Counted from the stretch's first letter, positions 8,568 to 18,067 are shown. The stretch: DNA of 64,000 nt from Pseudomonas aegrilactucae (GCF_019168305.1 NZ_JAHTBI010000011.1:1-64000), one strand, 5' to 3'. The notes: generated by a model from the sequence alone, not told the origin. Made by a program: numbers and translations.

Positions 8568-10070
8568 ATGCCCAAGGCACTCCACACTCTGCTGCTCGCC
8601 CTGCTCCTGCTGCTGCCCCTGGCCGCGCAGGCCGCCGGCGACGCCGACTTCTTCATCGCCGCCAAGCCCAACGAGCAGGCCAGCCTGCTGCAAGGCTGGG
8701 CGGCGCAACCCGACCCCGCGCGCCTCGAGCTGCTGACGTCCCTTCAGCAAGGCCGCCTGGGCCCCGACGACAGCCGCAAGCTGCGCCTGAACAACCGCCT
8801 GCGCGGGCTGGTCGACAATGCGCTGGCCAGCCATCAACTGCTCAGCAGTGACGTCAAGGTGCGCCTGAGTGCTGCCCAGCAACTGCAAAAAAGTGCACAA
8901 CCCGCCCAGGTCGCCTTCCTCGACCGGCGCTTCGCCAGCGAGACCGACGCCGCCGTGCACGCCGCACTCGGCCTGGCCCTGGCCAACCTGCAACTGGTCG
9001 CCACCGACCCGGCGGTACGTCTGGCCGCCGTGCGCCTGCTGGGCGAAACCGGCGACCCGATGGCCCGCACCCGCCTCGAAAGCCTGCTCGAGCCCGGCGT
9101 CGAAACCGACCCCACGGTGCGCACCGCCGCCGAAACCAGCCTGGCCCAGGTCAAGCGCAAGCTGCTGATCGGCGAATTGCTGGGCCAGGCCTTCAGCGGC
9201 CTGTCGCTGGGCTCGATCCTGCTGCTGGCCGCGCTGGGCCTGGCGATCACCTTCGGCTTGCTGGGAGTGATCAACATGGCCCACGGCGAAATGCTGATGC
9301 TCGGTGCCTACAGCACCTATGTCGTGCAACTGCTGGTACAGCGCTATGCGCCCGGTGCCCTGGAGTTCTACCCGCTGCTGGCACTGCCGGTGGCCTTCGG
9401 CGTCAGCGCCGGGGTCGGCATGCTGCTGGAGCGCACCGTCATCCGTCATCTCTACGGCCGCCCGCTGGAAACCCTGCTGGCCACCTGGGGCATCAGCCTG
9501 ATCCTGATCCAGGCCATCCGCCTGCTGTTCGGCGCCCAGAACGTCGAGGTGGCCAACCCGGCCTGGCTGTCCGGCGGCCTGCAGGTGCTGCCCAACCTGG
9601 TACTGCCCTACAGCCGTATCGTGATCATCGGTTTTGCCCTGTTCGTGGTGCTGCTGACCTGGCTGCTGCTGAACAAGACACGACTGGGCCTGAACGTGCG
9701 CGCCGTCACCCAGAACCGCAACATGGCCGCCTGCTGCGGCGTGCCCACCGGTCGCGTGGACATGCTCGCCTTTGGCCTGGGCTCGGGTATCGCCGGCCTG
9801 GGCGGCGTGGCCCTGAGCCAGATCGGCAACGTCGGCCCGGACCTGGGCCAGAGCTACATCATCGACTCGTTCCTGGTGGTGGTGCTCGGCGGTGTCGGGC
9901 AGCTGGCCGGCACCCTCTGGGCCGCCTTCGGCCTAGGGATCGCCAACAAATTGCTGGAGCCGCAGATCGGTGCGGTGCTCGGCAAGATCCTCATCCTTGC
10001 GCTGATCATTCTGTTCATCCAGAAGCGCCCGCAAGGTCTGTTCGCCCTCAAGGGACGGGTAATCGACTGA
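8568..10070 (+). CDS. urtB: Urea ABC transporter permease UrtB
   Basis: 500 residues. A signal-like hydrophobic start (residues 1-21) precedes an extra-membrane region of about 190 residues with repeated short helices (SLAQVK, LGLALANLQL). This N-terminal extension is characteristic of UrtB and absent from LivH. The membrane half (from about residue 205) has the LivH-type core, including INMAHGEMLMLGAYSTY and GSGIAGLGGVALSQIGNVGPD. It heterodimerises with UrtC to form the urea channel. The stop overlaps the urtC start by one base. Confidence 0.95.
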   Translation: MPKALHTLLLALLLLLPLAAQAAGDADFFIAAKPNEQASLLQGWAAQPDPARLELLTSLQQGRLGPDDSRKLRLNNRLRGLVDNALASHQLLSSDVKVRLSAAQQLQKSAQPAQVAFLDRRFASETDAAVHAALGLALANLQLVATDPAVRLAAVRLLGETGDPMARTRLESLLEPGVETDPTVRTAAETSLAQVKRKLLIGELLGQAFSGLSLGSILLLAALGLAITFGLLGVINMAHGEMLMLGAYSTYVVQLLVQRYAPGALEFYPLLALPVAFGVSAGVGMLLERTVIRHLYGRPLETLLATWGISLILIQAIRLLFGAQNVEVANPAWLSGGLQVLPNLVLPYSRIVIIGFALFVVLLTWLLLNKTRLGLNVRAVTQNRNMAACCGVPTGRVDMLAFGLGSGIAGLGGVALSQIGNVGPDLGQSYIIDSFLVVVLGGVGQLAGTLWAAFGLGIANKLLEPQIGAVLGKILILALIILFIQKRPQGLFALKGRVID

Positions 10071-11149
10071 TGAACCAGCCACTGCTTGTCACTGCCACGC
10101 AAAAAGCCGGCCCGCGCCTGACCCTGGCCATCGGTGCCCTGGTACTGCTGGTGCTGATCGCCCTGCCGCTGCTGTCGCTGCTGCCGGCCGGGCACAGCCT
10201 GCAGGTGTCGGCCTACACCCTGACCCTGGTGGGCAAGATCCTCTGCTATGCCGTCGTTGCCCTGGCGCTTGACCTGGTGTGGGGCTACGCCGGGCTGCTG
10301 TCGCTGGGCCATGGCCTGTTCTTCGCCCTGGGCGGCTATGCCATGGGCATGTACCTGATGCGCGAAGCGGCCGGTGACGGCCTGCCGGCGTTCATGACCT
10401 TCCTCTCGTGGACCGAGCTGCCGTGGTACTGGGCCGGCACCCAGCATTTTGCCTGGGCGCTGTGCCTGGTGGTGCTGGCGCCGGGGCTGCTGGCGCTGGT
10501 GTTCGGCTACTTCGCGTTCCGCTCGCGGATCAAGGGCGTGTATTTCTCGATCATGACCCAGGCCCTGACCTTCGCCGGCATGCTGCTGTTCTTTCGCAAC
10601 GAGACCGGCTTTGGCGGCAACAACGGCTTCACCAACTTTCGCCGCATCCTGGGCTTCGAGATCACCGCCCAGGGCACCCGCGCGGTGCTGTTCCTGCTCA
10701 CCGTGGCGCTGCTGGTGGGCAGCCTGTACCTGGGCTGGCGGCTGGCGCGCAGCAAGTTCGGGCGGGTGCTCACGGCGCTGCGCGACGCCGAGAACCGCCT
10801 GATGTTCTGCGGCTACGACCCACGCGGCTTCAAGCTCTTCGTGTGGGTGCTCAGCGCCGTGCTGTGCGGCCTGGCCGGGGCGCTGTACGTGCCGCAGGTG
10901 GGCATCATCAACCCCAGCGAAATGTCCCCGACCAACTCCATCGAGGCCGCCGTGTGGGTCGCGCTCGGCGGGCGCGGCACCCTGATCGGGCCGCTGCTGG
11001 GCGCAGGCCTGGTCAATGGCATGAAGAGCTGGTTCACCGTGGCGTTCCCCGAGTTCTGGCTGTTCTTCCTCGGCGCGCTGTTCATCCTCGTGACCCTGTA
11101 CCTGCCCAAGGGCGTGGTCGGCCTGCTGAAGAAAAGGGGCGAACAATGA
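10070..11149 (+). CDS. urtC: Urea ABC transporter permease UrtC
   Basis: 359-residue inner-membrane permease of the LivM type with about ten helices. Recognisable stretches are DLVWGYAGLLSLGHGLFFALG near residue 65 and LGGRGTLIGPLLGAGLVNG near residue 305, the coupling region that docks on the ATPase. It overlaps urtB by one base (TGATG) and urtD by four (ATGA), so the genes are coupled in translation. Confidence 0.95.
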   Translation: MNQPLLVTATQKAGPRLTLAIGALVLLVLIALPLLSLLPAGHSLQVSAYTLTLVGKILCYAVVALALDLVWGYAGLLSLGHGLFFALGGYAMGMYLMREAAGDGLPAFMTFLSWTELPWYWAGTQHFAWALCLVVLAPGLLALVFGYFAFRSRIKGVYFSIMTQALTFAGMLLFFRNETGFGGNNGFTNFRRILGFEITAQGTRAVLFLLTVALLVGSLYLGWRLARSKFGRVLTALRDAENRLMFCGYDPRGFKLFVWVLSAVLCGLAGALYVPQVGIINPSEMSPTNSIEAAVWVALGGRGTLIGPLLGAGLVNGMKSWFTVAFPEFWLFFLGALFILVTLYLPKGVVGLLKKRGEQ

Positions 11150-12006
11150 GAAGCGTACCGCTGCCCGCCGTGCACCCCGAATTCATGCTCGAACCGATCC
11201 TCGACGCCGGTAGCGGGCGCGACGCCATTGGCCTGGGGCAAAGCCGACAGCCGGGCCTGGACGTACGCCACGGCACCGTGCTGACCCTGGAAGACATCAG
11301 CGTCAGCTTCGACGGTTTCAAGGCCCTGAACGACCTGAACCTGTACATCGGCGTGGGTGAACTGCGCTGCATCATCGGCCCCAACGGCGCGGGCAAGACC
11401 ACGCTGATGGACGTGATCACCGGCAAGACCCGGCCCAGCGCCGGCAAGGCCTGGTTTGGCGAGACCCTGGACCTGACGCGTATGAGCGAGGTACAGATTG
11501 CCCAGGCCGGGATCGGGCGCAAGTTCCAGAAGCCCACGGTGTTCGAGGCCTTGAGCGTGTACGAGAACCTGGAACTGGCGCAGAAGGCCGACAAGTCGGT
11601 GTGGGCCAGCCTGTGCGCGACGTTGAGTGGCGAGCAGAAGGATCGCATCGGCGAGGTGCTGCAGACCATTCGCCTGACGAGCTCGGCGCAGCGCCCGGCG
11701 GGGTTGCTCTCGCATGGGCAGAAGCAGTTCCTGGAGATCGGCATGTTGCTGATGCAGGACCCGCAGTTGCTGCTGCTGGATGAACCGGTGGCGGGCATGA
11801 CCGATGCCGAGACCGAATTCACCGCCGAGCTGTTCAAAAGCCTGGCCGGCAAGCATTCGCTGATGGTGGTGGAGCACGACATGGGCTTTGTCGGCAGCAT
11901 TGCCGACCATGTGACGGTGCTGCACCAGGGCAGCGTGCTGGCCGAGGGTTCGCTGGAGCAGGTGCAGGCCGATGATCGGGTGATCGAGGTGTATCTGGGC
12001 CGCTAA
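11146..12006 (+). CDS. urtD: Urea ABC transporter ATPase UrtD
   Basis: 286 residues, LivG type. It has Walker A GPNGAGKTTLMD near residue 80, signature LLSHGQKQFLEIG and Walker B LLLLDEPVAGMT. The signature has SHGQ in place of SGGQ, which is usual in UrtD. About 35 N-terminal residues precede the ABC domain, starting MRSVPLP; the ATG is fixed by the ATGA overlap with urtC. A REP pair separates it from urtE. Confidence 0.95.
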   Translation: MRSVPLPAVHPEFMLEPILDAGSGRDAIGLGQSRQPGLDVRHGTVLTLEDISVSFDGFKALNDLNLYIGVGELRCIIGPNGAGKTTLMDVITGKTRPSAGKAWFGETLDLTRMSEVQIAQAGIGRKFQKPTVFEALSVYENLELAQKADKSVWASLCATLSGEQKDRIGEVLQTIRLTSSAQRPAGLLSHGQKQFLEIGMLLMQDPQLLLLDEPVAGMTDAETEFTAELFKSLAGKHSLMVVEHDMGFVGSIADHVTVLHQGSVLAEGSLEQVQADDRVIEVYLGR

Positions 12007-12010
12007 AAAG

Positions 12011-12086
12011 CTTCGCTGGCAAGCCAGCTCCCACAGGGATTTGCGGCGCTCACAAAACCCTGTGGGAGCCGGCTTGCCAGCGAAGG
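12011..12086. repeat. REP pair between urtD and urtE
   Basis: Inverted pair of the same REP palindrome; the second arm carries GGGAGCCGGC instead of GGGAGCTGGC. A second REPIN inside the urt operon, immediately after the urtD stop. Confidence 0.9.
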
Positions 12087-12117
12087 CGTCGCAACCGTCA
12101 GCACAGGATCAACACGC

Positions 12118-12816
12118 ATGTTAAAAATCGACACCCTGCACCAATACTACGGCGGCAGCCACATCCTGCGTGGCCTGTCGTTCGAGGCCAAGGTGGGCGA
12201 AGTCACCTGCCTGCTGGGCCGCAACGGCGTGGGCAAGACCACCCTGCTGCGTTGCCTGATGGGCCTGCTGCCCGCCCGTGAAGGTCAGGTGCACTGGGAA
12301 GGCCAGCCGATCACCACGCTCAAGCCGCACCAGCGCGTGCAGGCCGGCATCGCCTACGTGCCCCAGGGCCGCGAGATCTTCCCGCGCCTGACCGTGGAGG
12401 AGAACCTGCTGATGGGCCTGTCACGCTTCGGCGCGAAGGAGGCACGGGAAGTGCCGGCCTTCATCTACGAACTGTTCCCGGTACTGCTGCAGATGAAGCA
12501 CCGCCGTGGCGGCGACCTGTCCGGCGGTCAGCAACAGCAACTGGCCATCGGCCGTGCGCTGGCCAGCCGCCCGCGCCTGCTGATCCTGGACGAGCCCACC
12601 GAGGGCATCCAGCCGTCGGTGATCAAGGAAATCGGCGCGGTCATCAGCACGCTCGCTGCCCGTGGCGACATGGCGATCCTGCTGGTGGAACAGTTCTACG
12701 ACTTTGCCGCCGAACTTGCCGACCAGTACCTGGTGATGTCGCGCGGCGAGATCGTGCAGCAGGGGCGTGGGGAAAATATGGAGGCCGAGGGTGTACGCGG
12801 CCTGGTAACGATTTAA
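12118..12816 (+). CDS. urtE: Urea ABC transporter ATPase UrtE
   Basis: 232 residues, LivF type. Walker A GRNGVGKTTLLR near residue 36, signature LSGGQQQQLAIGRAL near residue 137 and Walker B LLILDEPTEGIQP are all intact. It pairs with UrtD to power urea import. It is the last urt gene, separated from urtD by a REP pair and followed after 32 bases by an acetyltransferase that could be co-transcribed. Confidence 0.95.
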   Translation: MLKIDTLHQYYGGSHILRGLSFEAKVGEVTCLLGRNGVGKTTLLRCLMGLLPAREGQVHWEGQPITTLKPHQRVQAGIAYVPQGREIFPRLTVEENLLMGLSRFGAKEAREVPAFIYELFPVLLQMKHRRGGDLSGGQQQQLAIGRALASRPRLLILDEPTEGIQPSVIKEIGAVISTLAARGDMAILLVEQFYDFAAELADQYLVMSRGEIVQQGRGENMEAEGVRGLVTI

Positions 12817-12848
12817 TCTGTTGGCCTGTCCAGTTTCGAGAGCCTTTC

Positions 12849-13373
12849 ATGACTCACCTGATCCGCGACGCCGTACACGCCGACCTGCCGGCCATCCGTG
12901 ACATCTACAACGACGCGGTACTCAACACCCTGGCGATCTGGAACGAACAGACGGTCGACCTGGGCAATCGCCAGGCGTGGTTCGCGGCGCGTCAGGGGCA
13001 GCATTATCCGATTCTGGTGGCTCGCAATGACGCAGGTGACGTGCTGGGCTATGCCTCGTTTGGCGACTGGCGGCCGTTCGAGGGCTTTCGCCATACCGTG
13101 GAGCACTCGGTGTACATCCGCAGCGATCAGCGTGGCCAGGGGCTGGGGCCGTTGCTGATGCAGGCGCTGATCGAGCGCGCCAAGGGCTGTGGCAAGCATG
13201 TGATGGTGGCCGCGATCGAGAGCGGCAACACCGCCTCGATCCGCTTGCATGAACGGCTGGGGTTCAGGGTGACCGGGCAGATGCCGCAGGTGGGGGTGAA
13301 GTTCGGCAAGTGGCTGGATTTGACCTTCATGCAACTGATGCTGGCGCCGGAGGCTGAACCTCCACAGGTTTGA
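12849..13373 (+). CDS. GNAT N-acetyltransferase, phosphinothricin/methionine sulfoximine type
   Basis: 174 residues, a single GNAT domain. The N-terminal IRDAVHADLPAIRDIYNDAV, the substrate loop with GYASFGDWRPFEGFRHTVEHSVY and the acetyl-CoA loop RSDQRGQGLG (near residue 96) place it with the Pat/MnaT group, which acetylates glutamine-synthetase inhibitors or related amino acids. The final block LGFRVTGQMPQVGVKFGKWLD is also typical. It follows urtE closely, so it may be read with the urea genes; a nitrogen-metabolism link is only suggested by position. Confidence 0.85.
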   Translation: MTHLIRDAVHADLPAIRDIYNDAVLNTLAIWNEQTVDLGNRQAWFAARQGQHYPILVARNDAGDVLGYASFGDWRPFEGFRHTVEHSVYIRSDQRGQGLGPLLMQALIERAKGCGKHVMVAAIESGNTASIRLHERLGFRVTGQMPQVGVKFGKWLDLTFMQLMLAPEAEPPQV

Positions 13374-13378
13374 GGCCG

Positions 13379-13464
13379 CCTTCGCTGGCAAGCCAGCTCC
13401 CACGGGGTTGGCGTTGCTCTCAAGCGCCCTGCAGTACCTGTGGGAGCTGGCTTGCCAGCGAAGA
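13379..13464. repeat. REP pair between GNAT gene and cbpM
   Basis: Inverted REP pair between converging genes. A longer than usual spacer separates the two palindromes. Likely acts as a transcript-end hairpin for both sides. Confidence 0.9.
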
Positions 13465-13470
13465 GGCCAG

Positions 13471-13776
13471 TCAGCCTTGCACGAACCTGCCCAGGCGCTG
13501 CTTCAACATCGAATTCTCGCTGCGCAACTGCTGCACTTGCTCCAGCAACTCCAGCGCCAGCGCCACCCCTTCCCACTCCAGTTCCAGCTCCTGGTGCAGC
13601 TTGACTGCGCGCTTGGCCAGCACCGGCGCACGGTCGTCGAACACCCAGTCCTCCGGCGTTCGCCCCGACGGTTCAACGATGCCATGTTCGACGATCTCGA
13701 TCACATAGTCGGCCGGTACACCGGCCTCCTGACACAGGGTACGCATGTCCAGTTGAACGATCAGGGTGCTGCTCAT
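13471..13776 (-). CDS. cbpM: Chaperone modulator CbpM
   Basis: 101 residues. The N-terminal half resembles a MerR-like fold (LCQEAGVPADYVIEIVEHGIVEP) and the C-terminal half is a coiled coil (LELLEQVQQLRSENSMLKQRL). CbpM binds the J domain of CbpA and blocks both its DNA binding and its co-chaperone action. The gene starts two bases after the cbpA stop, so the pair is one transcript. The ATG at 13776 is preferred over an in-frame GTG at 13782 that overlaps the cbpA stop. Confidence 0.92.
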   Translation of the reverse strand: MSSTLIVQLDMRTLCQEAGVPADYVIEIVEHGIVEPSGRTPEDWVFDDRAPVLAKRAVKLHQELELEWEGVALALELLEQVQQLRSENSMLKQRLGRFVQG

Positions 13777-13778
13777 GG

Positions 13779-14738
13779 TCACTTACTCCATTGATTTCGC
13801 GGGTTGAACCCGGCCTTCTCCGACAGTTTTGTCCACAATTCACGGGTCGCGGCATCCGACTGCGCCGGCATCACCACCTTCAGTTGCGCGTACAGGTCAC
13901 CACGCTGGCCCTGCTTGTTGCTCAGGCCCATGCCCTTGATGCGCAGGCGCTGGCCACTCTGGCTGTCCGGGCGAATGGTCAGGTTGAGCTTGCCGGTCAG
14001 GGTCGGCATCTCGACCTTGGTGCCCAGCGCGGCCTCCCACGGTGCCAGCGGCACGGTGATGATCAGGTCATGACCTTCGACATCGAACAGCGGGTGAGGT
14101 GCCAGGCGAATGATCAGGTACAGGTCGCCATTGGCCCCGCCGCCCACGCCCGGAGCGCCCTGGCCCTTGAGGCGGATACGCTCGCCGTCGGTCACCCCGG
14201 CCGGAATCTTCACGTTAAGGGTCTTGGTGGTGTCACCGGTACGCTGCCCGGCCGCGTTGTACTGCGGCACCTGGAAGCTGATCTGCTTCGACTCGTTGGC
14301 CAGGGTTTCCTCGAGGAAAACCGCCAGTTCCATTTCCACGTCCTGCCCTCGCCGACCGGCACTGCGTTGCTGGCCGCGGCCAAAAGGGTTGCCGTTGCCA
14401 CGCCCGGCCGAGCCGAAGATGGAACTGAAGAAGTCCGAAAAATCACCGCCGCCGCCAAAATCGGCACCGCCACCGCCACGGCTTTCCCAACCTGGCGGGC
14501 CCTGGAACGGCCGGCCGTGCTGGCCGTACTTGCGCAGTTCGTCGTATTCGGCGCGTTTCTCCGGGCTGCTCAGGGCCTCGTAGGCCTCGTTCACCTCTTT
14601 GAACTGGTTTTCGGCGTCACGCTCTTTGCTGACGTCCGGGTGATACTTGCGCGCGAGCTTGCGGTAGGCGGCCTTGATCGCCTTGTCATCCGCCGTCGGC
14701 TCAACGCCAAGGATCTTGTAATAGTCTTTGAAGTCCAT
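13779..14738 (-). CDS. cbpA: DnaJ-class curved DNA-binding protein CbpA
   Basis: 319 residues. The J domain occupies about residues 1-70 with the HPD tripeptide ([11 protein letters not shown]) that stimulates DnaK. It is followed by a glycine/phenylalanine-rich linker (about 75-130) and two C-terminal substrate domains with [19 protein letters not shown] and LRIKGMGL. There is no zinc-finger, which separates it from DnaJ. It lies head to head with a YegD-type Hsp70 gene 166 bases away, and cbpM follows directly. Confidence 0.95.
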   Translation of the reverse strand: MDFKDYYKILGVEPTADDKAIKAAYRKLARKYHPDVSKERDAENQFKEVNEAYEALSSPEKRAEYDELRKYGQHGRPFQGPPGWESRGGGGADFGGGGDFSDFFSSIFGSAGRGNGNPFGRGQQRSAGRRGQDVEMELAVFLEETLANESKQISFQVPQYNAAGQRTGDTTKTLNVKIPAGVTDGERIRLKGQGAPGVGGGANGDLYLIIRLAPHPLFDVEGHDLIITVPLAPWEAALGTKVEMPTLTGKLNLTIRPDSQSGQRLRIKGMGLSNKQGQRGDLYAQLKVVMPAQSDAATRELWTKLSEKAGFNPRNQWSK

Positions 14739-14904
14739 CTTTACGATTCACCATCGGTTATCGAATGCATCACTGCTGTGAAGATTGGGGTCAAGCATAG
14801 CCTTTCAAGTCGGACAAAGGATTGCTGCCAAGCAGATATTCGGTCTTGATTCTGCTGATGGCTGGCATAAACTGCGCGGCCGTTTTTCCCCCGGAAGCAC
14901 ACCC

Positions 14905-16170
14905 ATGAGTCTCACAGCACCGGCCCGCGCCTGCGGTATCGACTTCGGCACCTCCAACTCCACCGTCGGCTGGCACCGCCCCGGCGTGGATTCGCTGATT
15001 GCCCTGGAAGACGGCAAGATCACCTTGCCTTCGGTGGTGTTCTTCAATATCGAGGAGCGGCGCCCGGTGTACGGCCGCCTGGCCCTGCACGAGTACCTGG
15101 AAGGCTACGAAGGCCGCCTGATGCGCTCGCTCAAGAGCCTGCTGGGCTCCAAGCTGATCAAGCACGACACCAGCGTGCTGGGTACCGCGCTGCCCTTCAA
15201 GGACCTGCTGGGGATGTTCATCGGCGAGCTGAAAAAGCGCGCCGAAGCCAATGCCGAGCGTGCCTTCGATGAAGTGGTGCTGGGCCGTCCGGTGCATTTC
15301 GTCGACGACGACCAGGCCGCCGACCAGGAAGCCGAAGACACCCTGGCCGAGGTGGCGAAGAAGATCGGCTTCAAGGACGTGTCTTTCCAGTACGAACCGA
15401 TCGCCGCGGCCTTCGACTACGAGTCGAACATCCAGGGCGAAGAGCTGGTGCTGATCGTCGACATCGGCGGGGGTACCTCGGACTTCTCGCTGGTGCGTCT
15501 GGCGCCCGAGCGGCACATGCTCGATGACCGTCACAGCGACATCCTGGCCACGGGCGGCGTGCACATCGGCGGTACCGACTTCGACAAGCAGCTCAGCCTG
15601 CAGGGCGTGATGCCGCTGTTCGGCTACGGCAGCCGCATGAAAAGCGGTGCGTTCATGCCCACCAGCCACCACATGAACCTGGCCACCTGGCACACCATCA
15701 ACTCGGTGTACTCGCAGAAATCACAGCTGGCGCTGGGCAGCATGCGCTACGACATCGAGGACACCGACGGCATCGACCGCCTGTTCAAGCTGATCGAACA
15801 GCGCGCCGGTCACTGGCTGGCGATGGAAGTGGAAGCCACCAAGATCGAACTGACCCACAGCGACAGCCGCCTGGTCGACCTCAAGCGGGTGCAGCCCGAG
15901 CTCAGTGTCGAGTTGACCCGCGCCCTGTTCGAAGCGGCCATCGACAACCAGCTCGAACGCGTACGTGGCAGTGTCAGCGAACTGCTGAACAAGGCCGGCG
16001 TAGGTGTAGCGCAGGTCGATACGGTATTCTTCACCGGCGGTTCCAGCGGCATTCCGGCGCTGCGCCAGAGCGTGGCGGCAATGCTGCCCAATGCACGGCA
16101 CGTCGAAGGCAACATCTTCGGCAGCATCGGCAGCGGCCTGGCGATCGAAGCCCGCAAACGCTACGGCTAG
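14905..16170 (+). CDS. yegD: Hsp70-family chaperone of the YegD type, nucleotide-binding domain only
   Basis: 421 residues. The actin-like ATPase motifs are all visible: phosphate-1 GIDFGTSNSTVGW near residue 10, phosphate-2 IVDIGGGTSDFSLV near residue 190 and the adenosine loop VFFTGGSSGIPALR near residue 375. The protein stops where the nucleotide-binding domain ends, so there is no DnaK-like peptide-binding domain or lid. The ATG at 14905 gives the normal length; upstream in-frame sequence runs into the divergent promoter region. YegD has no settled function. Its position next to cbpA/cbpM and a lipoprotein pair is worth noting. Confidence 0.88.
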   Translation: MSLTAPARACGIDFGTSNSTVGWHRPGVDSLIALEDGKITLPSVVFFNIEERRPVYGRLALHEYLEGYEGRLMRSLKSLLGSKLIKHDTSVLGTALPFKDLLGMFIGELKKRAEANAERAFDEVVLGRPVHFVDDDQAADQEAEDTLAEVAKKIGFKDVSFQYEPIAAAFDYESNIQGEELVLIVDIGGGTSDFSLVRLAPERHMLDDRHSDILATGGVHIGGTDFDKQLSLQGVMPLFGYGSRMKSGAFMPTSHHMNLATWHTINSVYSQKSQLALGSMRYDIEDTDGIDRLFKLIEQRAGHWLAMEVEATKIELTHSDSRLVDLKRVQPELSVELTRALFEAAIDNQLERVRGSVSELLNKAGVGVAQVDTVFFTGGSSGIPALRQSVAAMLPNARHVEGNIFGSIGSGLAIEARKRYG

Positions 16171-16197
16171 CCCGCCTTCCCACAAGGATGTGAACAG

Positions 16198-17112
16198 ATG
16201 AGTTTCAAACCCCTGGCGCTGCTCGGCGCCCTGCTGCTGGCCGGCTGCAACGATGACCTGATGACCCTGCGCTTTCAGGATTCGGCAGGCTCGGCGGCCG
16301 CCGGCCTGGGCACGCTCAAGCAGGCGCAGATCGACGCGCTGCTCACGGCGCGCCAGATCGATCCGCAAAGCCTGCGCTGGCGGGTCGATCTGGAAGACAA
16401 GCACCTGGTGTACGTGAGTGAGCTCAAACCGCTCAGCGATGCACAGCACGACGCACTGCGCACGCTGTTCGACCCCCTCATGCAGGCGCGGGCAGCGAGC
16501 ACGATGGACATCGAGGTGACCCTGGACATCCCGGCGCAGCAGCGCCAGGAGCTCAGCCCCGTGCAGCGCGAGCAGATCGATGGGCTGCCCCAGCCACTGA
16601 TCATAAAGCTGGCGCTCGACCCCGACATACTGACCATGGCGCAGATGCCCAGAGGCAACGACGACGTGCCGGGGGACCTGATGGAACAGGTCAACTCCAA
16701 GGTCAATTGCCAGTTGCAGGCACGCCCGGTGGAGCCCTTGCCGGCCGGCGTGACGGCACTGTGGACGGTGACGCTGGACACGGCGGGCCAGGTCAGCGTG
16801 GAGATGGGTGAGTGGAGCTACCCGGCCCGCTACCGCTTCAAGGATGCCGACCTGCAGCGTCGGGTGCAGAGCGGTGAACTGTGGCTGCTGCCGGCCACGT
16901 ACATGACGGTCAGCTCGCTGACCGTGGAACTGGGCTTCGCTGAGCTGGGGCAGCACCGCCTGTACAGTCATTTCCCGTTGCAGCAGAACGCCTCGGCGCT
17001 GATCCGCGAGTGTGAGGTGGCCGCCAATGCATTGCCGCGGCCACTGAGCTTTCATGTGGGCGAAGGCCTGGATCGGCTCGAAACCGTTACCTACAAGGAT
17101 GCCTCGCAATGA
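16198..17112 (+). CDS. Lipoprotein of unknown function, member 1 of a local three-gene family
   Basis: 304 residues with a lipoprotein signal: LLLAGC places the lipidated cysteine at residue 17. Asp residues directly after the cysteine (CNDD) can act as an inner-membrane retention signal in enterics; the rule is less certain in Pseudomonas. The mature start LMTLRFQD, the middle MQARAASTMDIEVTL and the C-terminal PRPLSFHVGEGLDRLETVTY recur in the genes at 17109 and 19881. No enzyme motif is visible. It begins 27 bases after the Hsp70 gene and overlaps the next gene by four bases. Confidence 0.8.
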   Translation: MSFKPLALLGALLLAGCNDDLMTLRFQDSAGSAAAGLGTLKQAQIDALLTARQIDPQSLRWRVDLEDKHLVYVSELKPLSDAQHDALRTLFDPLMQARAASTMDIEVTLDIPAQQRQELSPVQREQIDGLPQPLIIKLALDPDILTMAQMPRGNDDVPGDLMEQVNSKVNCQLQARPVEPLPAGVTALWTVTLDTAGQVSVEMGEWSYPARYRFKDADLQRRVQSGELWLLPATYMTVSSLTVELGFAELGQHRLYSHFPLQQNASALIRECEVAANALPRPLSFHVGEGLDRLETVTYKDASQ

Positions 17113-18050
17113 ACCTGTGCAAAGCCCTCGCACTCTCCAGCGTGCTGCTGCTTGGCGGCTGCGGTGATGACGCCTTCATGACAGTGCGTTTTCAGGACAA
17201 GATCGGCACGGCGCGCTGGGGTCTGGACCCGCAACAGATCGAGCGGCTGAACAAGGCCCTCGAACAGCGTCATATCGACCCCAAAAGCCTGCGCTTCGAT
17301 GTCGACCGCGAGGACGAGCAACGGGTCCACGTGATCCTCGTACAGCCGCTGGACGAGCAACAGCAAGGCGCCTTGCGCGGGTTGTTCGAGGACATCGTGC
17401 AGGCGCGCAATGCCGTCACGTTCGATATCGAAGTGACCCTGCTGCCCACCGCGGCCGAGCGCCAGCGCCTCACGCCCCGGCAGTTGCAGGCGCTGGAGGC
17501 AATGCCCGCCTCGTTCACCCTGCCGGCCGGGCTGGGCGACGAAGTGAGCACGGTGGCCGGCATGCCGCAGCAATGGCCTGGCACCACGATGGACGTCAAC
17601 GAAAGGGTCCTGGCCGAGGTCAGTTGCCTGCTGTACGTCAGCCCTCGCCAGTACTACCCGGGCATGACCGACCTGTATGCGGCCAAGGGCGATGACCCGC
17701 AGCGCGTGGTGCTGGAGTTTGGCGAGACAGATGAGGCGCACGAGTTCAGCCTGTGGACGGTGAGTGCGCAGTACCGCTTCAAGCAGGCCAGCCTGCAACA
17801 GCAGGTGGACAAGGGCGAGCTCACGCTGTTGCCGGCTGACGAGCAGAACCGCAAGAGCCTGAGCATCGCGTTCAAGCTGGCGGACCTGGGTGAGCACGAG
17901 CTGATGCGCGCTTACCAGATCGACTATCGGGTCAAGGATTTGAACAGCCAGTGCTATGCCGAGCAGGAAAAGCTCGGGCGGCCGTATACCTTCTTCCTGG
18001 GCTCTGGGCTGGACCGGGTGGAAGCGGTCACCTACCCGCCCAAACGCTGA
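17109..18050 (+). CDS. Lipoprotein of unknown function, member 2 of the local family
   Basis: 313 residues. The lipobox LLGGC puts the lipid anchor at residue 18, followed by GDD. It shares with its upstream neighbour FMTVRFQD at the mature start, HIDPKSLRFDVD, the block VQARNAVTFDIEVTL and the C-terminal signature LGRPYTFFLGSGLDRVEAVTY. A single cysteine near residue 283 lies before the signature, at the same place in all three members. ATGA overlap with member 1 means coupled translation. A REP pair follows. Function unknown. Confidence 0.8.
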   Translation: MNLCKALALSSVLLLGGCGDDAFMTVRFQDKIGTARWGLDPQQIERLNKALEQRHIDPKSLRFDVDREDEQRVHVILVQPLDEQQQGALRGLFEDIVQARNAVTFDIEVTLLPTAAERQRLTPRQLQALEAMPASFTLPAGLGDEVSTVAGMPQQWPGTTMDVNERVLAEVSCLLYVSPRQYYPGMTDLYAAKGDDPQRVVLEFGETDEAHEFSLWTVSAQYRFKQASLQQQVDKGELTLLPADEQNRKSLSIAFKLADLGEHELMRAYQIDYRVKDLNSQCYAEQEKLGRPYTFFLGSGLDRVEAVTYPPKR

Positions 18051-18067
18051 GCCAGGCTGTACCGGCC

